Assembly (NCBI GenBank): GCA_030847615.1 | Contig: JAUMIR010000003.1 | Span: 71,248,001 to 71,312,000 of the forward strand | Direction: 5' to 3' | Length of the DNA stretch: 64,000 nt | DNA from: Gambelia wislizenii | Lineage: Eukaryota; Chordata; Lepidosauria; Squamata; Crotaphytidae | In this document: piece by piece, positions 22,345 to 34,300 of the stretch | Layout of the letters: every line of letters starts with the position of its first letter | How positions within the stretch are numbered: position 1 is the first letter of the stretch | Position numbers and translations under genes: made by a program | The notes under the pieces: generated by a model | Databases searched by the model: none | What the model saw: the letters and a program-made list of their open reading frames with translations, nothing else | What the model was told of the DNA's origin: nothing

Positions 22345-22800
22345 CATAGAATCATAGAATTGCAGAGTTGGAAGAGACCACAAGGGCCATCCAGTCCAAC
22401 CCCCTTCTGCCACGCAGGAAATCATGATCAAAGCATCCCCGACAGATGGCCATCCAGCCTCTGTTTAAAGACCTCCAAGGAAGGAGACCCCACCACACTC
22501 CGAGGGAGTGTGTTCCACGAACAGCTCTTACTGTCAAAAAGTTTCTCCTAATGTTGAGGTGGAATCTCTGTTCCTGGAGTTTGCATCCATTGCTCCGTGT
22601 TCCAGTCTCTGGAGCAGCAGAAAAAAAGCTTGCTCCATCCTCAACGTGACACCCCTTCAAATACTTAAACAGGGCTATCATATCGCCTCTTAACCGTCTT
22701 TTTTCCAGGCTAAACATACCCAGCTCCCTAAGTCTCTCCTCATAAGGCATGGTTTCCAGACCTTTCACCATTTTAGTCGCCCTCCTATTTATTTTTTCCC
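22345..22800 (-). mobile_element. CR1 LINE 3' end, antisense
   Basis: Plus strand starts ATCATAGAATCATAGAATTG and runs through the reverse complement of the CR1 3' UTR into the end of ORF2 (minus-strand frame [18 protein letters not shown]). It is oriented opposite to the three copies on the other side of the CpG island. Confidence 0.92.
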
Positions 22801-22914
22801 CTCTTCCCCCATTCCAACCACCCCTTTATCAAAGTGGGGAAAGACACCAAAATATGATCCTTATTATTAGCTGGTCACACGAACTGTTTATTATTATTAT
22901 TATTAATAATAATA

Positions 22915-23412
22915 ATATTGCTGTCCTTGAGCAAGCAGGGATCACCAGCATTGAGGCCGTGATACTGAGAACACAGCTGTGCTGGGCAGGGCACATTTCT
23001 AGGATGGAGGACAATCACCTCCCAAAAATAGTACTCTGCGGTGAACTCGCCACGGGTCAGCGTAAGAGGGGCGCTCCAAAAAAGCGATACAAGGACTCCC
23101 TGAAACAAAATCTCAGGCTCGGCCAAATTAATCACCAACAATGGTCTGCCCTGGGCTTACATCGGGAGGCATGGAGATGCACTATCTACAATGCTGCAGC
23201 CTTATTTGAGAACTCGCACTGAACAAGTCTCGAAGAGAAACGACAACGCAGAAAGAACTACAACCCGGAAACATCACCCAAGGAGACCTTCTACTGTGCT
23301 TTCTGCAACAGGACTTGTTTATCTTGGATTGGCCTTTTTAGTCATCAGCGCGCTTGCAGAAAGCACGGGATGAGTCCTTCCTGAATCTTCGTTTGTGACG
23401 GAAAGCCAGAGA
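22915..23412 (+). pseudogene. LINE ORF2 C-terminal remnant, copy 2
   Basis: Frame 22915-23222 gives IAVLEQAGITSIEAVILRTQ, QLCWAGHISRMEDNHLPKIV, QRKRGAPKKRYKDSLKQNLR and the C-terminal segment, as in the copy at 4940. A frame change lies before the terminal finger. Ends near GACGGAAAGCCAGAGAAA. It is preceded by an (ATT/AAT)n run at about 22889-22916. Intergenic between SAP130 and UGGT1. Confidence 0.8.
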
Positions 23413-24619
23413 AATCTTTATACCCCGCTTTCCCCCTCAAAGCTTGGATCCAAAGCAGCTCACAGTGAGAACATGCTCTTGCTCTACCTCCTATTGCCAG
23501 GTTTATCCCTCAAAGAATCTACTTCTTTGCTGAGAACTCCTGTTTAAACACACAAACACAGGCCCTCTGCTCTTTAGCAGTATTACTTGTTAGGTCAGGC
23601 GACACAGGCATTATGACAGTGAGATAGAAGCTACTTTATTCAGAGGTTGCATCTTAGGCACAGAGACATCAGGAGAGTGAATGGAGGCTCTGCCTCCTAT
23701 TCAGGGGTTACAGCTTTTTATAGATGTGGTGTCAGGTACACATAATTATAATTAACCATTTGCTAACCATTTGTTTGTGATACAAGCAACAACTTACTTC
23801 AAAGTGCAGCAAGCAGCTAACACTAGGATATGAAAAGTAATTAAGTCCCCAGCTTTCCTCAAGCTTCCTTTTTGTGCTTCTGTACACATTTTATTAATTA
23901 ATTGAAAGGCAGGAAAAAAGGGAGGATAAGTTTCCCCAAGAGCTAGGAATGTTAGGCTACCTACAATTACTTCCACGGATTATGTATGAGATCTGTAGGG
24001 AAAAAAAACGAGCATGTACTGTACTATGAAATTCAGCACCGTCTGTTGGTAATAACTGGTATTTTAAATACAAGGCCCTGGCTCTTAGGGTTCTCACAGT
24101 GGTCTGGGGTGCCCATGTTGCCTTCTTCACCTGCTTGTTTCTTGCAATGCTAGTGTGTTGCCAGACCAGAATTAGGGAAGAGGACTAGATTCAGATCCCT
24201 CCCTCTTCAGCCATGAAGTTGACTGGATGAATCTGGGCCTTCCCTAGCTGAAGTCAAAGGGTTGTTGAGAGAATGAAAAAGGTTGTGCTCTACTTTGGAC
24301 TTATTGGAGGAAAGGTGGAGCATAACGTAGTAGCTAGCGAAAATTGGCTGACTCCAACCACAGTTGTAGCTTTTTCTGGATTTCAGTCGTTTTAAAGAGA
24401 GAGGGCGAGTGGTCACAGCTGATACAGTTGAAGGCTGTGCAAAGTAGAGTGGAGAGACTAATCCAAACAACAAGAAAAGGCACACATTTTTTCCTCTGCT
24501 TAATGCCGGGTAATCTTTTTACTAATAAACTGTATGCTGTTCTGTGGCAGGTAAGAAAACGATGAAGGAACACACAGCTATTGATATTTTCTGTTGCCTC
24601 CTGTTTCGGCTTGTGCTTT
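23413..24619. other. Intergenic DNA; possible antisense LTR-like stretch
   Basis: Starts with an L2/SINE-like tail (TTTATACCCCGCTTTCCCCC). About 23540-24000 contains, on the minus strand, CTGAATAAAGTAGC, an AATAAA in LTR-like context, but no matching ends or retroviral frames are seen. 24000-24619 holds nothing recognisable. Confidence 0.3.
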
Positions 24620-24848
24620 CAGGGCTGGTTTAAGGGCCCTTAATGGGGTTAAGGGCCCCATCATTGTGGGGGGCGTCACTGTAACCCCTCTTCCTACAAA
24701 AACATTATTAGTCTGAATATCCTGTATTAATCTGAATATCCTGTACTATGAATAGGTTAGATTAGGTTACATTGCCCTGAGATGAACATATAGGGCCCCC
24801 AAAATAAAGTGCTGCAGGCCCCCCCCAAAATTCCTTAAACCGGTCCTG
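24620..24848. mobile_element. hAT-type MITE with 8-bp target duplication
   Basis: Terminal inverted repeats CAGGGCTGGTTTAAGG and CCTTAAACCGGTCCTG (14 of 16 positions match when one is reverse-complemented). It is flanked by TGTGCTTT on the left and TGCGCTTT on the right, a 7/8 match of the 8-bp duplication typical of hAT elements. Abuts the UGGT1 promoter. Confidence 0.85.
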
Positions 24849-25340
24849 TGCGCTTTCTCTTCTTCATCCTCCAGCGCGCCTTCACAGACAATCGGCCCTT
24901 AGATGGCCTGAGGGCTATTTGCCCTCAAGAAAAATGGCGCCGGGAGCCTCCGGGTTTATCCTCTCCATAGAGAACGTCGTCGTCATCATCCTCTTTGGTA
25001 GCCGGCAAGGAGCCGCCGGAACCGGAAGCGAGCTGTCAGGAAACTGAAGGAGCCCCGGCGGCTGAAGCAGGAGAGGAGCGTGGCGGTAGCTGACAGGAGT
25101 GAGAATTCACAGCCGTCGCCCGAGGACGAAGCGCGTCGGGGTGGCCCGGGGCTTTCCCACCTGAGGCAAGCTACGTGAGAAGACGCGACGGGACGGTGAG
25201 TGGGCGCCTCCTGGCTCGCTAACCTGCCTCCCCATCGACCCACCTGCTGCTGCTGCTGCTGCGGCGGCGGCGGCTTCTGTCTAAACAGCTCTCCTGGCAG
25301 ACGATCGGAGAGGAGTCCCGGGGTCACGAAGGCAGGGATC
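24849..25340 (+). promoter_or_regulatory. UGGT1: UGGT1 CpG-island promoter
   Basis: CpG-rich interval between the hAT MITE and intron 1. It contains AAAATGGCGCC at 24931, similar to the YY1 AAGATGGCGGC initiator-region motif, and a (CTG)n(CGG)n run at about 25246-25273 just inside intron 1. I did not find a clear ERSE (CCAAT-N9-CCACG) motif. The transcription start is not fixed. Confidence 0.7.
24900..25195 (+). other. UGGT1: UGGT1 exon 1 (5' UTR; start estimated)
   Basis: Ends at a strong donor GGGACG|GTGAGTGG at 25195. Spliced to exon 2, no in-frame ATG was found upstream of 30457, so this exon is taken as untranslated. An ATG at 24934 opens a 37-codon frame that stops at 25047 and would be an upstream ORF if transcription begins before it. 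Confidence 0.6.
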
Positions 25341-28300
25341 GGAGAGGATCAGGATGGGCCCTCCCCGTGGGAAGCCGCTTCATCACATCCACTTCGCTTT
25401 CCAGCCCTGCCTAAGGGGGCATCCACACTAGAGAAATAATCCTGGTTGAAACTGCGTGGTTTTCTGTGGTTCCTTCCTATGGGATCCTGGGATTTGTAGT
25501 TTGGCGAGGCACCAGAACTCCTTGTCAGAGAAGGCTTAAAGACCTTGTGAAACTAGAAACCCCAGGATTCCATAGGAAGGAGCCATAGCAAATCATCCAG
25601 TTTCAACCGGGATTATTTCTCTAGTGTGGATGCCCCCTAAATTATGGTGAATTTCAGTGGTCTGTGGCGTTGCCAGGCTTCTCATGTTTCAAGTTACACA
25701 AAAAGATAAAGCCATAGCAAATCATCCAGTTTCAACCGGGATTATTTCTCTAGTGCGGATGCCCCCTAAATTATTTCAGTGGTCTGGTGGCGTTGCCAGG
25801 CTTCTTTTGTTTCAAGTTACACAAAAAGATATGATTGACAAGTGACTTGTTTATTACCAGAGCTCCCTGGGTGTATACAGAGATGTATGTTCTCTAAACT
25901 CTGTATAAACCAAAATCCCTACAGTGAGGTAGGCAGTCTTTGAGGTGATGTGGAACTCTTGGTCAGTTGCTCTTATGGAATCTGCAGAATCGCTAATACG
26001 ATCATTTGCCACACTTGGATGGGTTGCTTCTTGGAGAATCATTATGCGGCTTCACATCTATTATGTTAACAATAGGTCCTTGTGCCCAGTAAGATGCATT
26101 CATCAGTTGAGGATGAAACCATGGTTTTATAAAGGATCTTGCATAGCCAATGTGAAACGGTCCTGGCTTTGTCTTCCTCTGACTTTCGAGAGTTCCCACC
26201 TATCAGTCAAATAATAAGGTGGACTAGTGATCTAAGTTGCTGTGACATCTGCAAAGCTACTCTGCTTTCTTTCTAATATACTGTATAGGCAAGTGGGGCA
26301 TATTTGAATACACTTTTGAAAGTGTCCGTTTACCTAAGACTTCAGTCTTTGTTGTTCCTTCTGAGCAGCTTCACAGGCTACAAAATTCCCACCATATTAT
26401 GTGTACGTATGAGGCATCCTGTAAAATGTGAGGCAGTTACATGCTTTTTATATTGTTCATCTTGTAGTATGTATTCCTAGTGGGATAACATGCAAAGTAG
26501 TGCACATGTCTAAGTACTTAATTAAAACTACTTAAAGTGTATTTACATAATTAACATAAATGTTTGGATATTTAGCATGTCAGTTGGTTTTACTACAACT
26601 TTTGGGATACAGTAATTTTCTCATCAGGTGTGTCTTCCAGACAGATAAGCTACAGGTAATACTACCTTCAACATCTCACATAACTAGAGTCCAAAATATG
26701 TGAAAAAGAACTGGGTGAAAGAAGCAGTATCAAAGGCAACTTCAGACATGATGTGATCAGTCTTTCAAAATTGAGCCTAGGTGTAGCAAGTTGTTGGTGG
26801 AGATATCAGACTTGTCAATGGGATCTGCTTTGGTTAGTTTCCTTTGATTTTCCAAGATTAGGATTGTCTCAGAGAACTGGCGGCAACAGTGCCTGAGAAT
26901 TTATCCTCCTGTGCAAGTGGGTGCAGATCACTAGTCTGGTCTCTGTTGGTATCAAGAGTCTATTGACATAAGAGGGAAAGACAACTGCGGAAGACATGTT
27001 ATTTTCTACTGAAGTCAAATTTTCATATTCATAATAAGAAGTACAAAAAAACTGCTTCATTCTATACCTTTCAAAGGTAAACTATTTGTGGAAATTTCAG
27101 GGCTCTGTTTCAGATGATTCTCTAACGCTGGGATGGAGAAGTTGTGACCCTCCAGGTCCTGTTGGATTGCAGTTCCCATCATCCCTCACTAGTGACTGCG
27201 CTGGCTAGGACTGATGGGAATTGTAGCCTTAAAAACATCTGGAGAACCACAGTTGTTAGAGTATTGTGGTACTAACTTGAGTAGTCCTATTGTAATGCCC
27301 TGTCTTTACCCAACTCAATGCAGAGGCCTCAGGATGAGTCCAGACAAGCTTTATTGAAAGTTAGGTTCAGCACAGTAGCAAAGTCATTGTCAGTTCTGAC
27401 AGTATATTTTCACTTTTAAGAACCATTTACACCTCTTCCCCACCCCCTGCTTGCATTCTTTCTCACATGCACTAAACTGTACCAGGTGACCTTGGTTCCC
27501 ATTGAGCCTGCTCCAGCACATGCACGCCCTCCCAACACATACCAGCCTCAACTCAACATGGCTACAGAGCAGATAAGCAAGCTTTGTCATAACAAAGAGG
27601 CCTGTATCTAAAAGGACTCTCAGATACCTATCTTATTCTAACTCTAGGTCAATCTTCTTCAAACTGGGGCTGTCCAGATGTGTTGGACTATAGCACTCAT
27701 CATTCCCAGACAGCATGGGCAGTATGAATCATACCTGGGGATAATGGGTGATATGGTCAAAGACCTGGAGGTTTCCTGATTGAGTAAGGTTTCTCTTATA
27801 GCAGAAATGATGGAATAGGAGACCCACAGATTGGAAAAAGAGTTTTTTTTATTAAAGATAATGTCAGTGGGCATCAGCCGGAATCATTTCCCAAAGATGC
27901 TGAGCCTCGAATAAGAGAAAAACAGTTTCTTGTATAGCCACACCCTCCCAAGCAGCCCACACAAATTGATCCCTCCCCTTAGTGCTTATTGTTTAACTTA
28001 GTGGAAACCATTTCTTTGTAACAAGGTGTAGTGGGGTCCAGTATACTCAAAACATCATTTTTTGCAGAACCATATCTAGTTTTAGGGTCTAACTTTTATA
28101 ATGTGCAATTTAGCCAATTTCTATTTTAAATTTTGTAAGTCACCTTGGGTACCTTAGAAAGGTGGGATATAAACTGAATAAATACTTTTTTAAAATTAGT
28201 TTTAGGTATTGAAACTAGGGCAACTTTCTGTTGGATAATTTTCACAGGACACTTGAATTCTTTGTTCCACTCAACTCTAACTTCATAAACATTAAATTTA

Positions 28301-31300
28301 AATCTTTCCAGCAAACATTTATAAACTAGATTTTTTACTTTTTTTGTTGTTTCTCTGAGGCTATGATTAATATTTCCAATACAGCAGTGGTCATTGAGAC
28401 ACTCAGAGCTGATGGTCCATAGACAGATGTCAAAAGGCGTTTCTACTGTAAATATTGCCAAGATGTAATATTGCAATTAGTAATGGACTGCAATATTGAA
28501 AATGGCAAAAATTCTTAGTCTGGACCAATCAATTGATCCAAAGTATAAATCACACTCAGTTCATTTCTTTCCTAGAAAGGGTTGTCTCACAGTCTTCTGT
28601 TGGGATTATCATATGGAGTTAGCTACTCAAATAGTTCTTGACAAGATATTGTACCCCAATCTATGTTGGCAAGAGTGACTTGAGGGATCCCTGCACTCTG
28701 CTGAACAGAAACTAAAGCAGTCCCTCCAAAGAGAGGTTTCAAGTAAGTTGATTTCAAGGTTGTCCAAGGAGGAGTATCTGAATTAGGCTGTGTATGCCAG
28801 GTATGTGTACGAGTAAGGAGATATTCCTTATGATATAAACACTAGAAAGCCTGGAAAATTAAACCCACTTTTTGATAAATGACAGTGATATCCTTTTGAG
28901 TAAAAAATAGAGTGGTAAAGGCCCTCAGCATGACTTACCTAAAAATAGTATTGTTTGAAAGTATACCTGAGAGATATACAGTGAAATATCTTGGAGAACA
29001 TGTGGTAAAACATCTGTGGTAAAACATTTATTTTAAATTTATTAACCTTACCCCCAAGTTCTTAATCTGTGTGATGCCCACCTATCCAAATCCAAAGATA
29101 TTTCAGCAAACAATGTAGACAAAATCATTTTAATCATTTTAGTAGTATCTTAATAAACCAGTATGCCTAAATACATAATAGCTTCTGGACGGAGCTAGCA
29201 TGGCGTAGTGGTTTGAGTGTTGGACTATGACTCTGGAGACCAGGGTTTGAATCCCTGCTCCGGCCATGAAAACCCACTGGGTGACCTTGGACAAGTCGTA
29301 TATTCTCAGCTTCAGAAACCCCTGTGATAGGTTGGCCTTGGAGTCACCATAAGTTGGAAAACAACTTGAAGGCACACAACAACAATGACAACAGCAAAAG
29401 GAGCCAGTTGGCAAACTACCAGGAAGGAGTAATAACCTGAACAGGCATAGTCTCAGATTTAGACCAATTAACAGAATAACCAAGAAGACCACAAAACTAT
29501 TACAGTCGGCCCTCTGTATCCATGGATTTCACCATCCATGGCTTAGAAATATATTTTTTAAAAAAGTGAATTCCAAGAAGCAAACCTTTATTTTGCTATT
29601 TTATGTAAGGGACACTATTTTATTACGTCATTGCATGGAGATGCAGCGGCCACACGGCCACAATGCTGCAGCCTTATTTGAGAACTCACGCCGAACAAGT
29701 CTTGAAGAGAAACGACAATGCAGAAAGAATCACAACCCAGAAACATCACCCAAGGAAACCTACTGCTGTGCTTTCTGCAACCGGACTTGTCTATCTTGGA
29801 TTGGCCTTTTTAGTCATCAGCGCGCTTGCAGAAAGCGCGGGATGAGTCCTTCCTGAATCTTTGTTTGTGAAGAAAAGCCAGAGAGAGAGAGAGAGAGTAT
29901 ATGATAGGAATAGAGCATCCATGGAATTTGGTATCCATGGGGGGGTCGTGGAACCAACCCCCAGTGGATACCACGGGTCCACTGTAATTAATTTTATCAG
30001 CTGTGGTATGGAAGCTTCTGTTAAGTAATAAAGAACAAAAACTCTGTATATGAGGGCTGGAAAATATGTGGATCCCCAAATTTTGGGAAACTATAAGTGC
30101 TTTCATCCTTGCTCAGTGACTTTTGATAGCTGAGGCTGATAGTAACTGGAACTTAACATATGAAGGGTCCAAGTTCCCCTCTAGTGTCATAGTAAAGGAA
30201 GAATGCGATTTAGTCAAAAGTGAAAGTGGAAGCTTTCATTCAGTTCCTGCTTGCTATGAAAGAGAAGGAAAGAGATCATCTATGATTTTCATCTCTGAGT
30301 TAGTCCTAGAAGTGTTTTTATTTCCCCAGATATCTTGTAACTGATTGCAAAAGCTTGGATTAGGGTTTTCCACATAGGCAGTGTATGCTTCTGTATTAAC
30401 TGAAGCATAATTCTTCAGACAAAAGATCTTTATTTTTATTTCAGGTTTTCTTTTATATGATGGGAACTCTAATTATACTTATTGGAATCTGGATGAGCTT
30501 CTCCTTCGTGAAAGCAGATTCAAAAGCAGTTACAACATCCTTGACTACTAAGTGGTTTTCTACACCGTTATTACTAGAAGCAAGGTAAGAATGTTGTCTA
30601 GGCAGCTTTTCTCAGAGCACTTTAGATACTTCATTGTCAAAATTTATTTTTGTGTTTTCACATCTGATTCAGTGCCTAAAAGATAATTTCCCAGATGATG
30701 GCTGAAGCAATCTCAATTTTGAAAGCAAAACATCGGAATCCACAAAGGTTATGTGTACAGTTGTCCCTTCACATTCGCGGGGGTTAGGTTCCACGGACCC
30801 CCGCGAATGTCAAAAAACCGCGAATATTGATTGCCCTCCCCTCCCCCACTAAAGCGACCATGGGGCCACCGGAGGCCCCATACACACTTTTCCCAGGCTC
30901 CCCACTCCCTCCCAAGGCCATCATGGGGCCTCCGGAGACTCTCCCGAGGCCCGGTGAAGGCCTCCGCGGCCACCCCCCACCCTCCCCAGCGCCTCCCCCC
31001 ACCCTCCCCGAGGCCTTCACGGAGCCTTGGAGGGCTCCGTGAAGGCCTCTGCGGCTCTCCCCCACCCTCTCCGGAGGCTCCCCGCACCCTCCCCGGGGCC
31101 TGCACGGAGCCTTCCAAGGCTCCAGTGAAGGCCTCCGCGGCCTCCCCCCACCCTCCCCAGCGCCTCCCCCCACCCTCCCCGGGGCCTTCACAGTGCCTTC
31201 CAAGGCTCCGTGAAGGCTTCAGCGGCTGTCCCCCACCCTCCCCGGGGCCTTCATGGAGCCTTGGAGGGCTCCGTGAAGGCCTCCGCGGCCTTCTCCCACC

Positions 31301-34300
31301 CTCCCCAGCGCCTCCCCCCACCCTCCCCGGGGCCTTAACGGAGCCTTGGAGGGCTCCGTGAAGGCTTCCGCAGCCTCCCCCCACCCTCCCCAGCGCCCCT
31401 CCCCACCCTCCCCGGGGCCTTCACGGAGCCTTGGAGGGCTCCGTGAAGGCCTCCGCGGCCTCCCCCCACCCTCCCCAGCGCCTCCCCCCACCCTCCCCGG
31501 GGCCTTCACGGAGCCTTAGAGGGCTCCGTGAAGGCCTCCGCGGCCTTCTCCCACCCTCCCCATCACCTCCCCCCACCCTCCCCAGGGCCTTCACAGAGCC
31601 TTGGAGGGCTCCGTGAAGGCCTCCACGGCCTCCCCCCCACCCTCCCCAGCGCCTCCCCCACCCTCCCCGGGGCCTTCACAGAGCCTTGGAGGGCTCCGTG
31701 AAGGCCTCCGCGGCTGTCCCCCACCCTCCCCAGGGGCTCCCCGCACCCTCCCCGGGGCCTTCACGGAGCCTTCAAAGGCTCCAGTGAAAGCCTCCGCGGC
31801 CTCCCCCCTCCCTCCCCAGCGACTCCCCCCACCCTCCCCGCGGCCTCCCCCCACCCTCCCCGGGGCCTCCCCCCACCCTCCCCAGAGCCTTCACGGAGCC
31901 TTGGAGGGCTCTGTGAAGGCCTCCGCGGCTGTCCCCCACCCTCCCCGTGGGCTCCAGATTTTCTCTAGAGTCCCCCAAAGCAGCCCTTTCTTGCCACAGG
32001 GATGGCTGATGTCTCTCCCCTTCTTTAGTTGTGATGGCAGCCTAGAGATAAAGAAATTTAAATTTTCTTTTGTCTATGTTTGGGAGGCGAGAGTGGAGTT
32101 CTGCCCTGGTTTCTGTCTGCTAGTGGGAAACAGAGGGGAAGTGGTACTGTCCCGAGTGAACCACTTTAGATACATAATCCTGTTAATTCATACAACAGTA
32201 TTTTCAATTAAACTAATATTCCCAGTATTATATGTTTGGTGGGGGAAGCTACTGTTAAGAAATCGTGTTTTGCTAAGATTTCTCAGTGAATTTTTAGCTC
32301 AATGAAATTTGAAACAGGAGCTTCTGGGGCACAGTGTTCTGTTAATAAGTCTACTACAAGAGTTTTAAAAATAAATTTTAATCTAATGCTTCTTCACCCT
32401 CTTTCTTCAGTGAATTTTTAGCAGAAGAAAGTCATGAGAAATTCTGGAACTTTGTTGAAACCTGTCAAGACTTTGGATCATCTAATCATGGTGGTAGTTA
32501 TCCTTTGCCTTGTTATTTAGCTATAGAAATCTGTGCTGAATGTTAGAATTAGTTGTAAAGATTATTCAGTATAATGAAAAACATTAAACTATTTTTCATG
32601 TTTTTGTTTGTAGTACAGTATCAGAAACAAAAATAATAAATATTTTCTTATGTTCTGGAATGATTACTACTTCTCTCCCATCTTAAGCAGGGAATCTCTG
32701 TGCACTCAGGGCCTGAATTCCAATTTGGAAAGAGTCTTGGGGCTCAATTCCATCAATGGACAGGGATGAAGGCATGGGGTGGGGCCAAGAAAAGAGGAGT
32801 GAGGCAGTTTGAATATTTTCTCAGCAACCATACACAGCACAGCTCGGTTCTATGCATGTCTGCTCAGGAGCAGGCCCCAGTTCAACAGCTTTCTCGCCTA
32901 CACAGCACAGCTCAGTTCTGTAACAGTTGGGCTGGTTCAGATATGCTGTACAACTTGGTGATTGAATAAGCCAACCACTACCCATTTGTTGTATATTGTG
33001 TCCTGCCAGAGGCTCAGTAAACCCTCTGTGTTACTCCCCACTGAGGACTGCAGGAAAAGAGTTGCACAGCCTGTGGCAGTCCATGCTGCATGGTGAGCTG
33101 CAGTTAACTTTCTGAGTCTAAGCCTGCTTGGGATTGTTTAAGGGGTGCCACATCTTTCCTTCTCACATATTCATCCCCCCTTTTACATTTGCACTAGTCT
33201 TTAAATAATTTCCACCTGTTAGTCTGTAATCAAGCCCCTGTGTGGAAATATCTGTTTTTCAGTTTATTTATCCGGCTCTGGGATATAGTAGACTAATAAT
33301 GTGTTAAAAACATGGGGCACTTTTACCTAGACAATCAGGGTAAAATACCTGGATAAACAAGGTTTCAAAAATCTGGATATTCATTTTTTGATCGCAGCAG
33401 ATAGATTAACTACGCTATTAAAAGGTAAGAGCATAGAGAAACATAGAGAAATGTGGGAAAGATTTCTAGATTATTTAGGGAAGGCCTGGGGAGAATATGC
33501 AATGATCCCTGAATGAGGGGTAAGAAATCACAGAAATCTGTCAACAATAATATATTTTAGAATAACTTCGCAAATAAAAAATGAACAAACAAATCAAACA
33601 TTATATATTCAAACAATCTAACAGATATATATTAGCACCATGTAAATAAGAAATAAAAGAAGGAAGATACAGAAAGGTGAAATATACTTATGGTAAAAAC
33701 TAATAAAAGCAAGAGAACTGAGATATTATAATTTAAGTTAATCGTGTAGAGATCAGAAAGGAAGTCATAGAATGTGTGAATGAGCGGGTGGGTGGGAATG
33801 AGGAATGAATCAATATATAATCATTGTATAAATGAATGAATCAATGTATAAATGTGGAGAATGTTATGGCAAATGGGATCTTGAGGTGCAAAGATTGTTT
33901 TTCTTAATTTCTGGAAAATTTAATAAAAATTAAAAAAAAAAATCTGGATATTCATTTTCCATAGGTGGAAGGTAGTATAAAGATGATAGATGCAAAGGTA
34001 TGGTTCTGGTGGAGTTCCTCAGTTCAGATGTGATGGGAAATTCTACTTCATATAAGTTAAGATCTCTGCAGTGAAGATGGCACATGACATGAGTGGAGGG
34101 GGCACTCAACCCTGCTGCTGGTTCCCACCTTGATAAACTTTGGTTTATGAAACTTTGGATAGTTGCACAAACTGGTTCACTGAATTGATTAGAATTTACC
34201 CAACCAAAGACTAATTTGTGCATATATTTTCAAAGGAGTAGTATACTGTCATTCCCAGAATCATGTCTTTACTAGTATAAGTAAGACTGTAATATTGCCA

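Noticed and set aside
29192..29400. tRNA gene
   Set aside because: A and B boxes belong to a Sauria SINE head with SINE body and tail; no complete cloverleaf with an acceptor stem.
30756..31958. CRISPR-like array
   Set aside because: Spaced repeats exist, but the spacers are themselves repetitive, the host is a eukaryote, and the units lie inside a transposon.
30749..31978. Long proline/arginine/glycine-rich open frames on both strands (up to about 230 codons)
   Set aside because: They follow the 85-bp tandem hairpin array, occur in several frames at once, and have no splice or family support.
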